NCBI GenBank assembly: GCA_033439795.1
Contig: JAUTDP010000006.1
Coordinates: forward strand, 1,302,001-1,366,000
Source: Sordaria brevicollis
Lineage: Eukaryota > Ascomycota > Sordariomycetes > Sordariales > Sordariaceae
Direction of reading: 5' to 3'
Length of the DNA: 64,000 nucleotides
The first letter of the stretch is position 1; each line of letters begins with the position of its first letter. Both the position numbers and the translations under genes were made by a program. Of this stretch, positions 11,791 through 23,655 are shown one piece after another. The notes under the pieces were generated by a model. It was given only the letters and a program-made list of their open reading frames with translations. It ran no database searches and was not told where the DNA came from.

Positions 11791-14700
11791 TCGTGGATGT
11801 GACCGATGAGTTGAGGTTGTGTTTCAAAAGTGCTTGTCTTGGTGGGAAGTGTAGTGTGGATAAGGTAGGTTTGAAGGCTGAGGGTTGATAGGGGATGAGA
11901 ATGCAAACAGAGAATAAGCGGGTGAAAATCGTTAAGTCGTTCGTCGTTCAAAAGGCTTTGGTTTTGCCTCGTCGTTCAGTCGTAAAGTGGTCGTTTGCTT
12001 GATTGTCTTAGCAGTATGCTGGAGCACCACTCTAGCAAAACAGATTTCTTTGTAGACACGTCGACATCTTATACCAGACAACACTGGCAGTCATTGCTCT
12101 ACTATGACGCCCTGGAGCCACAGAGTTGTTGATATCACAGATGATGTCAACCGATTCTAGACTTTGACCACAGCATCTCCCACGCGGATCAGTGTCAGTC
12201 ATTCCCATGTTTTCGACATGGCATACCGATCACCGTCGCCATTGACGCTCCAGCGCTCGCCATGAGAGCTGAGTCCGTGAGGCACATCTCTATCCCACAT
12301 CAACACGAAGCACAGTGACGAGATGAGGCTGATGTTGCATGATCTTCCGTCCCAAGGAAAGCAGAGCCTGGATACTGGGGGAAGATCCGGCGGCCGAGTA
12401 TTGATGTATAACGTGGATCAGTAAATCATACATAATTGAACAACTTTCAGCCATTAGAAGGAGCTCCCAGCGAGCTGTCAAACTCGCAATGCAACTTTTT
12501 CCATGGTTCTCGTTGGCCAATTCCTCGGACTTGCTCCACTGATCGACGCTGTGCCGAGCCCAAACCATCAACAACTCGATGCAATCGATGATCTTCCGCT
12601 GCTGTGCCCGGGTCCTGGGGAGACTGGCACGATTTTTGGGGACAAGGTACGGCAATGGCGATGGCCATCTCGAGTTCGAGGCCAGATCAATGTTGAGTGG
12701 CCCTTCTCGTGCACGTCCATTTCTTTAGCCGTGCTAGGCATGGGCTCTCGCGTGCTGTTTCTGCTGGGTTTCTGCTGGGTTGGCTGGTGTCCGTCATTAA
12801 CCGCTACAGAGTATGTTTTGTCAGTTCGAGATTCGGCCGAAGGTGGAAGTCGTGACGTGGGAATGCCTGCTTGCGGATATGGTCGGCGACTATATCCTTA
12901 TCTGCAGCTTGAGGCTTGTGATTTTCCGGTAGATCGCATACGGCTGAAGGCAGCTCTGGCAGTCCATCTCGAAGTCTTGACGTCAGGAACAGAGATGCGG
13001 CTCCATACAGAAAGAGTGGGCGCCGTAGATCATGCCGCTAAACCTTTTCCGCTCCACGCCATTTTGATTTCCGCGGACACCAGGGATACGACCTGCTTGA
13101 AGCGGAATCATGGAGGATTTCTCCCAGGAATGCCAATCTCAAAAAAGCGTGTTATAGGATCGGTTTGGTCTTGCAGTCTTCCCTCTCCCTTGGATAAGGC
13201 TTTACCGATTGGGCGTTTGAAGCACACCTGTGCGCCTTGTGGAGCCGCATCAACGACCACAATTCCACGATGCTAATGCATGGCGGTGATAGTGTTGTCT
13301 CAGAGCTCCAGTGCTCTATGGAACCTCTTTTTGCTGTACGTCACGGTGACAGCACGTCTCACTCGGATGGGGAGACTCGAAATCGATACCGATGGCGGCT
13401 ACCCGGAATTCCATGCTCTCTGCGGGATGCTTGGAGAGACCGGATTCTCTTTCTGTTTCTGATCCGGCACAGCATGGGTAATTTACCCATGTGTGTGAGT
13501 GGAGTGCCCGTGTCTACGACCTCTCGTCATTGTGTGATGGGGTTGCTCATTGGGCTGCAACAACACGAATATCAGCAATAGTCCCAGTTTGGCTCCAGGG
13601 ACGAGCCAGTCATTTTTACCCTATCCATTGATGAGCATCCCAGAGGTGGCAGCTGGTAGCTTTTCTTTCCCAATAAGACACATACCCATGATGTGACTGA
13701 GACACGTCGCCACCGAAAGACTGTATCCACGGCGATGAGCGTGGAACTAGTCTAACTAGCAAGAGTTGGAGAGGGGAGGGGCAGAGAAAATCGCATTTGT
13801 CTGCCCAACTTTTCGGTTCAACAACTTGGAACTGGGTGGATCGGTGCCAGGAGTTTGTCCTAATCAGTATGTGAGGAAGTTGAGGCAGTGGTCGGAGCTG
13901 TGTGGGATGGTAGAGAAGGAGGCGCACAAGGCGTACTTTCAAGTGAGAGACCTCCGTCCCGTCAGGCCGACCACATGAGTGAGGTGTCGATTGGGTTCGT
14001 GTTAGGTTGTTTCCAGGTGAGAATTTTTGCCTTGTCAAAAAATATCTTCCCATCACCATAGTACCTCTAGGTAGATTGCTGCCATGAAAGGTGCTATTGC
14101 CGTGGCTGCCGCGTTCCTGGTAGATGGCAGGCGCGAGTGCGTCTTTCACGGAAGTGGAAGCGGGGAAGCCGCTCACGGTCCGTTCGCGCTCCATTGTTCT
14201 TTCCGCGTCTGCGTTGGCTGCACCTGCTGTGCCAGGCACACAGCCTGACAGCCTGGCATGTTAGCAATTTTCCAAGAAAAGTGAACTTCAGCAAAACCAC
14301 TCACGGCAGAGGCCCGGAGGGGAACCAGGAGAGCCACCTCAAAGACCATTCCACGAAACATGTCCGATCTGCTCTGGCTCGGAAGCCTGCATGTCCAGGT
14401 CGCGAAAGCTGTGTTGTCGACACCTCTGTTTTTCCATTCAGATTCCAGCCAGCTGTCTGGTTTTGCAAGTCGGCACTTTCAAAGGTAGATACTCGCCTAC
14501 TCCATGGTTGCCGTCCATCCCTCTCTTTGAGATAGGTACTCATCACATCCACAGCCGCTGACATGACTGACATGGAGACACAAGGAAATTAGGGTATTCA
14601 TTAGCCAAGGTCTGCTACCATACCAGACCACCGTCGTTCACCTCATTAGTATATATACATACCGACCCATCCCTTCCCGTCATTTGAAGCCCCGCCCGCC

Positions 14701-14976
14701 GGTCCCTTGGGCTTTTACATCATGGCATCCGAAAGATGCGATCTCTCTCTTTTTTTTCCCGCGTCGTAGAACACATAACAACATTATCCGCTGCTTGGAG
14801 AAACCCCTCGTGGGGATCTCTTGGAGCGGAGAGCTCCGTCTCTGCTTCGCGGCCGTGGGAGCCCAGCAGGCTGATCAAAGTTCCAGATCAGGCCTCTCCA
14901 CAACCAACAGCTGGAGGCTGATCGCCATACTCAAAAAAGAGCGGATAAAGCAGACAAAAGAACATCAAAACCATTC
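11791..14976. other. Long intergenic region, no gene I can support
   Basis: The first part should carry the promoter and leader of the giant gene. Open frames exist (plus 12503-13276, 257 codons from ATG; minus 13616-14239), but they overlap frames on the other strand and show no domain or splice logic. A minus-strand fragment at about 12290-12700 is listed separately. The last few hundred bases are the likely 3' region of the Och1-like gene. Confidence 0.4.
12290..12700 (-). pseudogene. Possible remnant of a coding exon
   Basis: The minus strand has an open frame of about 120-140 codons with protein-like composition: charged and aliphatic helices such as QQRKIIDCIELLMVWAR and RWELLLMAESC. 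It has no in-frame ATG, and the frame is closed by a stop just upstream of about 12730. It could be the last exon of a decayed regulator-type gene, or chance. I could not join it to an upstream exon. Confidence 0.2.
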
Positions 14977-16437
14977 CTAAGATTTGTTGTCCTTTGTCGC
15001 CTTCTCGCGCTCTTTGCCGGCATTCTTCTCCTTGGCAGCCTTCTCCTTTGCCGCCTTGGCCTCCTCCTCCTCTTTTTTCCTGCGGTCTTCTTCCTCTTTC
15101 TTCTTGCGTTCCTCCTCTTCCTTCTTTTTGCGCTCTTCTTCCTCCTTCTTGCGCTGTTCCTCGCGCTCCTTTTCTTTTCGTTCCTTCTCCGCGAGAATGC
15201 TCTTTTGTTCGGCTTCGGAAAGTTTCGCCCAGGCGGCCACGTTTTCGTCCCCTACGTAACTTGTCAGTCGGACTTGTCAAAAAATCAAAGTTGAGGGAGG
15301 CAAATAGGTCTTACATTTCTTGACACACTCGTCAACCCAGTTGCACTGTTCAACCTCACCATACGCCGGGTGCTTGTATCTCGGATGCCGGCTGGGCCAG
15401 TTTGAAGCGTGGTAGTGGTGCTTTACCAATGCGGCGCGCGCATCATGGTTGCCCGAGTTGGAGTGACCCTGGCCGGCAGCAAAGGCCTCGACGGTCAAGA
15501 CAAGGACTCGGCTCACAAGCTTGGATTCTCCCAAATCGTGAAACGTGTCCCAGGTGACCGGCCGACCAGGATTCTCGTTACTTTCGTTCATCTCGGCGAT
15601 AATGGCGTTCGTAAAGGCTGATGGGCCAGTTCCGCTAATAATCTGGTCGAAATCGAGCTTGACTTCGGCAAGCGGCACTCCTTGCTCCTTAGCAACCCCA
15701 TTCAGCCAGGTCATGATTTGCTCAATCAACCTCATCATCACCGGCAGCTGAGGCTTGCACATAAAGGTCCATTGGCAGAACGAGCGCGACTTGGGTCCAA
15801 GAATGGGATGGTCTTTCCAATCGGGCTCGTCGATCTCGACACCAATCACCATGTCGATATCGCCCTCGTCGTACCGCTCCGGAACAAATTTCGAGAGTGG
15901 CTTGAGGGCTTCAACGTCGATGTCGGCGTACAGACCGCCCTCGGCGTACATGACCAGATACCGCAAGAGGTCGGCCTTGACAATCGCAGCCTTGACACTC
16001 CGGTAAAAGTTGACGATATCGGGGCGATTGAATCCGTCGGGCCCAAAGTGCCACTCGACATATTGCATGTCGTTGCCGTCGGTCAGGACTTCGTACCGGT
16101 AGGAGGGGTTCTTTCCAACCCAAGACCGCGCAGTGTCGAGGTCGCGTTGCTCAAAGGCGAGCGGGTTGACTTTCCATGTCTGCCATATCTTGCGTGGGAA
16201 CTCGGCGCGCGTGTACTTGGGGATATTGTGCTTCATCGGCACATGAGGACGAACGAAGGTGGTGTCCTGAACACCTGAATGAAAGAGTGTTACATTTAGC
16301 AGGAAAAGGACGAAAACGACGGTCGCGATGTAGAGGGGGGCTCCGCGTCGAAACTGGGTCGGCAAACGGTTTCGAAATTGCGCCGTTGTGGCAGCCAACT
16401 TGGGGGAGCCCAACGGCGATACCAACTTGGCGATCAT
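14977..16437 (-). CDS. Och1-like alpha-1,6-mannosyltransferase (GT32 type), 465 aa
   Basis: Likely a Golgi glycosyltransferase that adds mannose from GDP-mannose to N-glycans. The ATG is at 16437-16435; an in-frame GTG upstream is not a eukaryotic start. Exon 1 is 16437-15315, then a 63-nt intron (GTAAGA...CTGAC...ACGTAG), then exon 2, 15251-14977. A short N-terminal tail, one membrane anchor at about residues 34-52 and a lumenal domain give type II topology. The family motifs are KIWQTWK (83-89), the LLRYLVMYAEGGLYADIDVEAL block with the metal/sugar-nucleotide DxD at about 172-174, and a late FCQW segment. The second exon adds a highly charged Lys/Glu/Arg run of about 70 residues predicted to form one long helix, which is unusual for a catalytic Golgi enzyme. 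The family call is firm; the exact linkage is inferred. Confidence 0.88.
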
Positions 16438-19400
16438 CGAGGGCAGGTGCACCAGACTGCAGCCCTAGAAGCGAGTGGCATCAACTAAAGGAAATGCGAC
16501 GGAAAATGGCGGCGAGACGGGAGTTGGCGAGCGGAAGATGGGAGCGATTGAAACAGGGACCAGAGGGCGAGAGGGAGGGGAGAGGGAGAAAAAAAAATCG
16601 GCGCCCTCAGGGTAGATGAGGGACCGGTGAATATGCGGAGGAGGAGCAAAAGACCGAAAGCATCACCAATTCTTTTTTCCCTCGCTAGATCCCTTTCTGG
16701 CTAATCAAGCTTATCACCTCCCCGATTGCGCGTGTGGTGCAAAGGGTTATCCTGGGAATGCCCCAGGGTCGCGGCGATTTGTTCCCTCGAGGAAGCCAGC
16801 TCGACAGGGGCGTGCCTGCGTGCCCTGCCAGCCACCAATCATCCGGCAAAGCAAACACCATCTTCCATCCAAAGTACAGAATGGTGCGGACGAGAAGGAA
16901 TTGAAATTCGAATAGGGTTTCGGTTCTGGACCGATCATTGTCCCGTAATCGACCAGTCACAGTGGATAGCGGCCATGCCAGGGTCTTCCCCGACAACGGA
17001 AAATCCACTGTTTCTGCGGATCCTGATTGCCAATATCAAGACAAGCAATCCCGACTATCAGAAAGGACCCCTGGTCGCAAGTCGCAACTGGTGGATTGGA
17101 CGAATGTTGGGGTGAATGGCGGCACGGGAATTCGATATCAGATGTTGTGAGCAGAGGCAATCTTCAAAGACGCGAACAGCGCGATAGGAACGCATATCTC
17201 ATTCCTTATTATGTCCCGCAAGCGACCCGAGCGGTGTCGTGGTGGCATGGATTTCAACGGAATGGCGACCGGGGCTGAGGTATGACAAACACGGGAATGA
17301 ATCTGCGTCGAATTGGATTGGCTGTCCAGGTCTTGGTCAGTGATAGTGGCTTCAGGAGGGAACGAGACAATCTTGCGTTCGACAAGATGCAACCCACCAA
17401 ATTCGAACCATACGCATAACAAGTCGGTACTATGAAGCTCAGTGCCCGCCGCTATTATTCATACAAGCCCGGTCGGCTTTCGAATTTTTGGAATGAAGAC
17501 AGAAGGAAGTTGTCGTCGTCGACCACCGGCCCGTGCCGTCAACAAGACCATTGCGCTGCATTCCAGAAAGACGTCCTCCCTTGGACGTACGCTTGCATAC
17601 CCGGATCGACCGGTGCACAACCGTATGCCGGCAGTGAGGCCCGTCTATTCGGAACACCGCATCAACAAGAGATCTTGCTGATCTCCCTCCCTTACTATCA
17701 CAATCACGCTCCCTGAAAGAGGAGCGCGACTCGAGGGCGGCAATTGCCAGGTTCGGTGCAACATTTCTTCACGGTATCCTGCATCCAATGGATGGTCAGC
17801 TCGAATTGTTATTCGTTGAGCCCTATGATGAAATTGCTGACATCACAGGAGTCAGGGTCAGGGACGTGCATTTAAGCTTAACTCACCAAGCTCATCCATG
17901 GAGCCCAATCTCGGCAACCTTGCGCGCCTCATCCTCACTTAGGTATTTCGCCATGATCTTTTCCACAGGACATCTTCGCGGAAGAATATCAATCAACGAA
18001 GCCGGCTATCATTCCAACAAGTGTTGTAACTTTGTGAGTGAATTCTTGCAACCGAGTTGTCGACAAGATATGCGATGATCAGCCGGGCGTGCCTGAGCCC
18101 TGCCCCTCCCGCTAGCTCGGTGCGCTAACCCCCAGAATGGAAATAATTCCGGTTTTTCTCGTGCGCGTGCGGTCCCTCGTCGCGACTTTTCAGCGACATG
18201 TCGGTGACCTGTTCATTCTTTTACCCAAAACCATCACTTTCTTTCATCCAACTGTCGCGTCAAATAACACGAATGATGGACTATCAATTCCTCGGAGAAT
18301 GATCCGTCGCTCCTAACTGCTTTCCTGTCCGGCACCACGTATTTTTGCACTGTTGAAAGCTAGTGGACTCCAAAAGTCATCAACCTCGTGGTGCCTGATT
18401 CCGGATTTTGGCGCATTCACGTTGCGGTTGTTCGACGCGACGGGCATGCTGGCACGAAGCGGAACATGTACACAAAGCGACTGGCCTGAGGAAAGAAGCG
18501 CGTCTCTAGGCATGGCATCCCATCCCCTCCATGATATACTCATTGAAACCCACTTTCCCTCGCGGGTTCCGGGTGCCGCGACGCTGGCGGGCAATGGCCC
18601 GACACGTTGGGACACAGCATGCGCTGCCGCATCACCTGCTGCACCATCGGTCGCCCCAAATCACCCACGGGCCGAATCGCACCGCAAAAAGAGTCGGACA
18701 GCAATCCATCTATAAGATTCGAAAGTCATTGATTCTCAGTGGGATCACCTGGCTTCCCCTATTCTGGCCTGATAGCACTCCTCCTACCGTTCAAGTCGAG
18801 AGGACAGCCCAAGCCATACTTCCGTCTTCACGTCTTATAGATTGGCACTACCATGGAGCACGTGGGAATTCGGCAAATGTTGTGGGAAGAAAAAGAAAGG
18901 AGTTCTTGACGTAGTAATTCCTAGGCCCTAGCCAGAGCGACCGGTGATGGCCAAGACACCCGAGGGCCACTAAACGTTACTTGCCCGGGGCTTGGTCAGC
19001 ACTCTATTCCAACGTTCGATGTCAACGTCTGTCTCCTTCTTCATCAAGGATAGACATTCGGGGATTTGATGCACTCAGGCGGCTCAACATTTAGAACGGC
19101 AGGAAAACACAAGGTGTCACACGGATGAAATCATGTCCAGTAGTAAGCTGACTTGGAGGTGTTCGAGACAACGGCTCAACGCTTCACGAACGTTCAGATG
19201 CCCGCGTTGTGCCTTATCGCTTTGGTAGAAGTGTCGCACATCAAGAGTCATAGTCGAGAAGAATTGAGAAGTTGAAGAAGGAGAGAGCATGAGCTCTGTT
19301 AGTACTATAAAAGCATTTTACCCTCCCACCGCGGACATCTCAAGGGTGGGAATGGCCGTTCTTCAGCAAGGTTCAACTTAGGAGTCCGGATTGTAAGTTG

Positions 19401-19993
19401 CATCTCTATTTCGTCAAAGCTATGTTACAAGATGTCCTTTTGCGCACTTTTGCAAATGTACGATTCTGTTCAAACAGGGTCCTAAGAATAATCTGACATA
19501 GCAAATGCATATGAACAAAGGAGTTTGTTCGTTGTCGTATGTACCGTGCTATTTGTTTTACCGAAATCTGGTTCTCATGCAAACATTGAGCATCGATACA
19601 ACATGTCAAATCTACACAGCGAAATAACAAGAAACTTTACAGCTAGGCTTCGGGATAACATGGCAGGAAGTGTTCACCCAGGTGAGCAATGCCAAAACGC
19701 CCAACAAAAAATACAATTCAGATTAGACAGCCTGATACAAAAACGGGAAGTGGCAACGTCAGTGCACGGATTTGCATCATAGTGCACCCATGTCTGATCT
19801 TTCTTTCTTTCTTTCTTTTTTTTTTTTTTTGTGAGCCGCGTACATGTAACTCACTTGAGATCAGGAACCCGATACATATAATAATAATAACCGAAGAGAA
19901 TGCACAGAAAACGCAAAAAGTCAAATAGCAATACAGAATAACGATGGAAGGAAGGGAAAAGAGCAAAAAGGAAGCCCAACGTGCAAAAATCTA
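16438..19993. other. 3.5-kb region without a supported gene
   Basis: Many short frames occur on both strands, the longest around 100-130 codons, all overlapping one another. None has a signal peptide, domain or splice pattern that I trust. The right part has a T-rich tract (about 19800-19830). The left end should include the promoter and leader of the Och1-like gene. Confidence 0.45.
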
Positions 19994-20091
19994 AGCCCGA
20001 CGTGGGAATCGAACCCACAGCCTCAAGATAACTGATTTCATCTCGGTGAGAGAATAGAAGTCTTGCGCGCTACCGATTGCGCCAGCCGGGC
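19994..20091 (-). tRNA. tRNA-Arg (anticodon TCT), with intron
   Basis: On the minus strand the acceptor halves (20085-20091 and 19995-20001) pair in all seven positions with one G-U. The D arm (GCGC twice), an anticodon stem CAAGA/TCTTG and a GTGGG/CCCAC T-stem with a TTCGATT loop all form. The loop is CTTCTA, an intron of about 25 nt, then A, giving anticodon TCT. Confidence 0.9.
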
Positions 20092-22671
20092 TAACGATTG
20101 TTGGTGTAAGGTCCAATATTTTTTAGTCTATATAGGCAAGGTATCATGCGCACTGTGCGAGACCGATTGTCTAATTTCTGTGTGTGTATTTTGAGTTTGA
20201 CAACTTTCATTCCATTTCCTTCTCGTATGGAAAGTCAAGTAAAATCTACGTTTTGTCTTAGTGGAAAATTAAGATGGTTTACCCTTGGGATAACAGCGAT
20301 TCTCTTCGATAGCAGTGCTTTGGCCAATGTACCCATCTCGCCTGCTCGTGTGCGACGCTGTGTTTGGCGAGTACACTTGGAATAAAAAGAGTTGTGATGC
20401 CGCCATGCCGCGAGAGGAAGATGAACTCAGAGCGAGACGAAATTGGAATTGATCAGACGGTGCGCATAGCTGCTCCTTCCATAATCAGAAATCGAGAGCT
20501 CTGCCGCGGTTTGTCTAGACTCTAGAAGTACATGAACCAAGCTCAGAGGTCAACGGCCAGCCGATATTTTCTCAAGAGCCACGTCGTGCCACCGCTGACG
20601 AATTTCTCTCCCTGGAAGATTATTTGGCTCTCGGTTTGGGTCTAACTTCTACGATCACAGGGAATTTTTTTAAGCAAGAACATCATACCACCACCGTTCT
20701 TACCTTTTCTGCTCGTTCCACGTTCGACAAAGAAGGGGTGACTGGGTGAACTCCACGACGGGACCTGAAGGGAGTAGAGGGAACAGAAGGGGGCCCTGAA
20801 AGGATCAACAGCAGTAGAACCGACAAAAATATAATCCAAAAGAAAGGAAGTAGGTCGGATGAACAGTATCCCGTCTTCAACTCGGTACCTCTAGCACCGC
20901 ATGGTCGTTCAGACACGACTCGTGCTTTCGTATACGAAAAGTTCAGATCAGGTAACCTTCGAGCTCACCAGGAGCTCTAGTAGTAAGTGTGCCCGGGCGA
21001 GGCAACATCTATAACAACCTCAGCCTTCGACAAGCTTAAACCTGAGGTCAAGTCCCAACGAAACCGGAGAAAGCCAAACCCAAGGATTACTCTGAGAAGG
21101 AAAGGCGGTCTCGGACCTCTCGGTTGCCACGCGACATTGGACATTTTATGTTGAGGGAGCGGTGAGGCGACAATTGGAAGACCAGGTCTAGCCGAGTGCA
21201 GAGTGCAGAGTGAATATTATCAAGGGGCGAGAAAAAGACAAGGAAAAGTACCTAGCTAGAAGCGACTCAAGTGAGTCCCCGTTCTCAGAAATCTAACTAC
21301 AAACACATTGGCGTGGGGGTTGACATAAAAGCATGATGAACTAATTTCGGGAAAGGTAAAAGCTTATGTAAAGTACCTTTGAGGGGGGCGAGGAAGATCA
21401 ACTAAATAGTGAGCTATGTCGTAAAGCTCGTCGAAGGCGAGAGTTCTCCTATCACCTGGGCATGGGGCATGGGCATGGTCAGCATAGCATAATGGAGAAA
21501 TTTTCGGAAAGTGAAGACAAGTTGATTAACAAGGGGCGAGGAAGGGCAGGTAAATAATCTCGCCACGTAGGTTGGCTAGGTAGGCAGCTAGTTACCTAAA
21601 CGACTTGGAAGCGAGAAGTCTTCATTAGTCTGAGCATGACCACCAGGGCATGAGGCATTGTAATCAAGACTGATGGAGCATGAAGAGGCATGACGGAGCA
21701 ATCTCCGAGTTAAGTCCAGTGAAGGCTGCTGATTGCCTCCCATCCAGATCCGTCTTCTCAAGCTTATCCAGATTTGATATTCCGTTCTGTTCACGCACAA
21801 AACGGAAACGGAGGTTGGAGGCTCCTTATGTCCCAGTTGGGAGTTAGCGGCGGCCTCGGCGCCATCAGTGGCGGCAGCGAGAAGCTCCCAAGACGGATGG
21901 AAGATGCTGACTGTGCATGCTGGCGAGGCTGGATGAAACTTGAAACATTTGTCAACGAGGTGCTTTGTGCCCAGGTTTTCAAGGGTGTTCACATATTAGC
22001 TGAGCCAGTAGCTGAGAGAAGGTGGGTTGTATTCGGGAAGCCTGGCCGTCTTGTTGACACTCTTATGCAGCATTGAAGAACTTCGAGGATGGCAGATCCG
22101 GAGAGGGGGGGAAACATTGATGCTACTCCGTAACGCGTGTTTTTATTCTCTTCGACTTCCTATCTGGGCCACCTAAATTGGAAGATCAAATTTTCGAAGT
22201 GCTCTAGTTACAAGCAATTATCTTTGTCCCGTCCGACACACAAAGAGAGGGGATAACCTCGTGGTTTTCCGTTCCCTGGCCACCCGCATAATTTCGTGTT
22301 CTCCGCGGACAGTTTTTTGACAGTGCTGTCTTCCGTATCTAGGTGTCTCTCTCGCACCCTTTCTTCCACCCTTTCTTCCGTGTGCGTGTATGCCGTTTAG
22401 TCGAACGGGGTTTGGTGAAGACCAAAAGAATAGGGGACCAAAGGCCAAGATTGTCAAAGGTTCCCGATGTTACTTGGGTGCCACCGTTTTCCGTTTCTGT
22501 CAAATGCAGCAGAGCGGTCAGCCATCACATCTCATAACGATACATACAAGAGCGCCCAAAATGGAAAAGGCATCGCCGAGACGGAGCAGACGGGAGCTAA
22601 GGTACATTACATGCAAACCTACCATAACGGATGCAACCTTTGAACACTTGGAGGGCCACCAACCCACCCAC
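20092..22671. other. 2.6-kb intergenic region with decayed tandem repeat
   Basis: No convincing gene. Frames at 21588-21992 (-) and 21774-22076 (+) overlap in opposite sense and lack motifs. The only structure I see is the degenerate tandem repeat listed separately. Confidence 0.45.
21222..21725 (+). repeat. Degenerate tandem repeat, three units of about 150-190 bp
   Basis: Each unit opens with a GGGGCGAG[GA]A core (about 21222, 21382 and 21531), passes through a GAAGCGA/GAAGGCGAGA-type middle, and ends with GCAT[GA]A[TC]G[GA]A..AAT.TTCGG or a close variant (about 21334, 21486 and 21690). Unit lengths differ (about 160, 149 and 190), and identity between units looks low, so the array is old. 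No coding signal runs across it. Confidence 0.5.
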
Positions 22672-23655
22672 CTAAGGAGCGGAACCGGGGGTAAAGCTCG
22701 AAGTACTGACGGCCTGGGATGGGGCCTTAAGAACGGGGATCGTTGCTTTGTCCTTGAGCACACTCTCCTGCGATGACGGCGGCGTCGCAAACCCGGAGCT
22801 GCTTTCACTGACAGGTTCATCAGAACGTACGGTTTCGAGCCAAACACCGATGCCGGTTCCTTGGCCATGGTCCATGGCGTTTCTTCGAACGCTGTGGTCG
22901 TAGTTGCCGTCAGTGATCTTGGGTTTGACGTAGGCTGGCATCGGATAGGGAGTGCTGTCGCTAACGCCATTGTCGAGGTCAGCCCCTTCCTTGATCAAGT
23001 GCTCGGGAATCACGAGCCCTCTCAGACTAGAGACGCTGCCGATGGACGCTCGCTTGCCGTGGCTCTTGGAGGGGCCGCCATTGTTGTGGTTGGCAAGTTC
23101 ATTAGGAGGCGTAGTGGTTGTAGAGCTTACGCCGCCCAAGGAAGAGCCGGCAGACATCCAGCTGAATCGAGCGGCGCTGGATGCCCTAGTATTGGGAGGG
23201 GTTGGAGGGACTGGATGGGCTAAAGTCACGGCCTGGTGACTCCTGACGGGATCCCAGCTGCCACCAGAGCTCCGGTTGGAAGGCTGATAAGGTCCTCTGA
23301 AGGGGCCCAAGCCTGCCTCGGGGTCCAGGTTGTGACTTTGCCAGTCGAGCGGATGGTCATTTGCCGTGATGTGAGCTGGGGCCTTGTAGGCTCGCTCGAT
23401 CTTCTTGAGGACCGCCGGGATAGCCGATTGCAGAGACCCGGGAGCCACGGGGCCTGGGTGTTGTTTGATTATCTTCTCATCCTCGGTTTCAAGGGGCTTG
23501 AGCCATTTGCGCTTTTCAAAGAAGACGCGGCATCGCTTCCAACCGTGCTGGTGGAGGCTGCGAATGATGTAGAAGGGGATGAAGCCAAGGCACATGATGC
23601 CGCAGATCATCAGGATGGTGGTTTTACCATCGCCATCCCACTCTGGTAAGCCCAT
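22672..23655 (-). CDS. Single-span membrane protein with Ser/Pro-rich tail, 327 aa
   Basis: A single exon from ATG 23655-23653; the open frame runs 15 codons further upstream but from a TTG. The protein begins with a short polar segment (MGLPEWDGDGKTT), then a hydrophobic span at about residues 13-35 (ILMICGIMCLGFIPFYII), then a basic stretch (RSLHQHGWKRCRVFFEKRK), so the tail probably faces the cytoplasm. The remaining 270 or so residues are low in structure and rich in Ser, Pro, Thr and Asn. I do not recognise the family. An unseen 5' exon is possible. Confidence 0.65.
   Translation of the reverse strand: MGLPEWDGDGKTTILMICGIMCLGFIPFYIIRSLHQHGWKRCRVFFEKRKWLKPLETEDEKIIKQHPGPVAPGSLQSAIPAVLKKIERAYKAPAHITANDHPLDWQSHNLDPEAGLGPFRGPYQPSNRSSGGSWDPVRSHQAVTLAHPVPPTPPNTRASSAARFSWMSAGSSLGGVSSTTTTPPNELANHNNGGPSKSHGKRASIGSVSSLRGLVIPEHLIKEGADLDNGVSDSTPYPMPAYVKPKITDGNYDHSVRRNAMDHGQGTGIGVWLETVRSDEPVSESSSGFATPPSSQESVLKDKATIPVLKAPSQAVSTSSFTPGSAP

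Noticed and set aside
12503..13276. 257-codon plus-strand frame from an ATG
   Set aside because: No domain, signal peptide or splice pattern; composition looks like a chance frame, and a more protein-like frame lies on the other strand at its left end.
13616..14239. 207-codon minus-strand frame
   Set aside because: Starts well after upstream stops without a clear leader; mostly Ser/Pro/Arg mixture with no motif.
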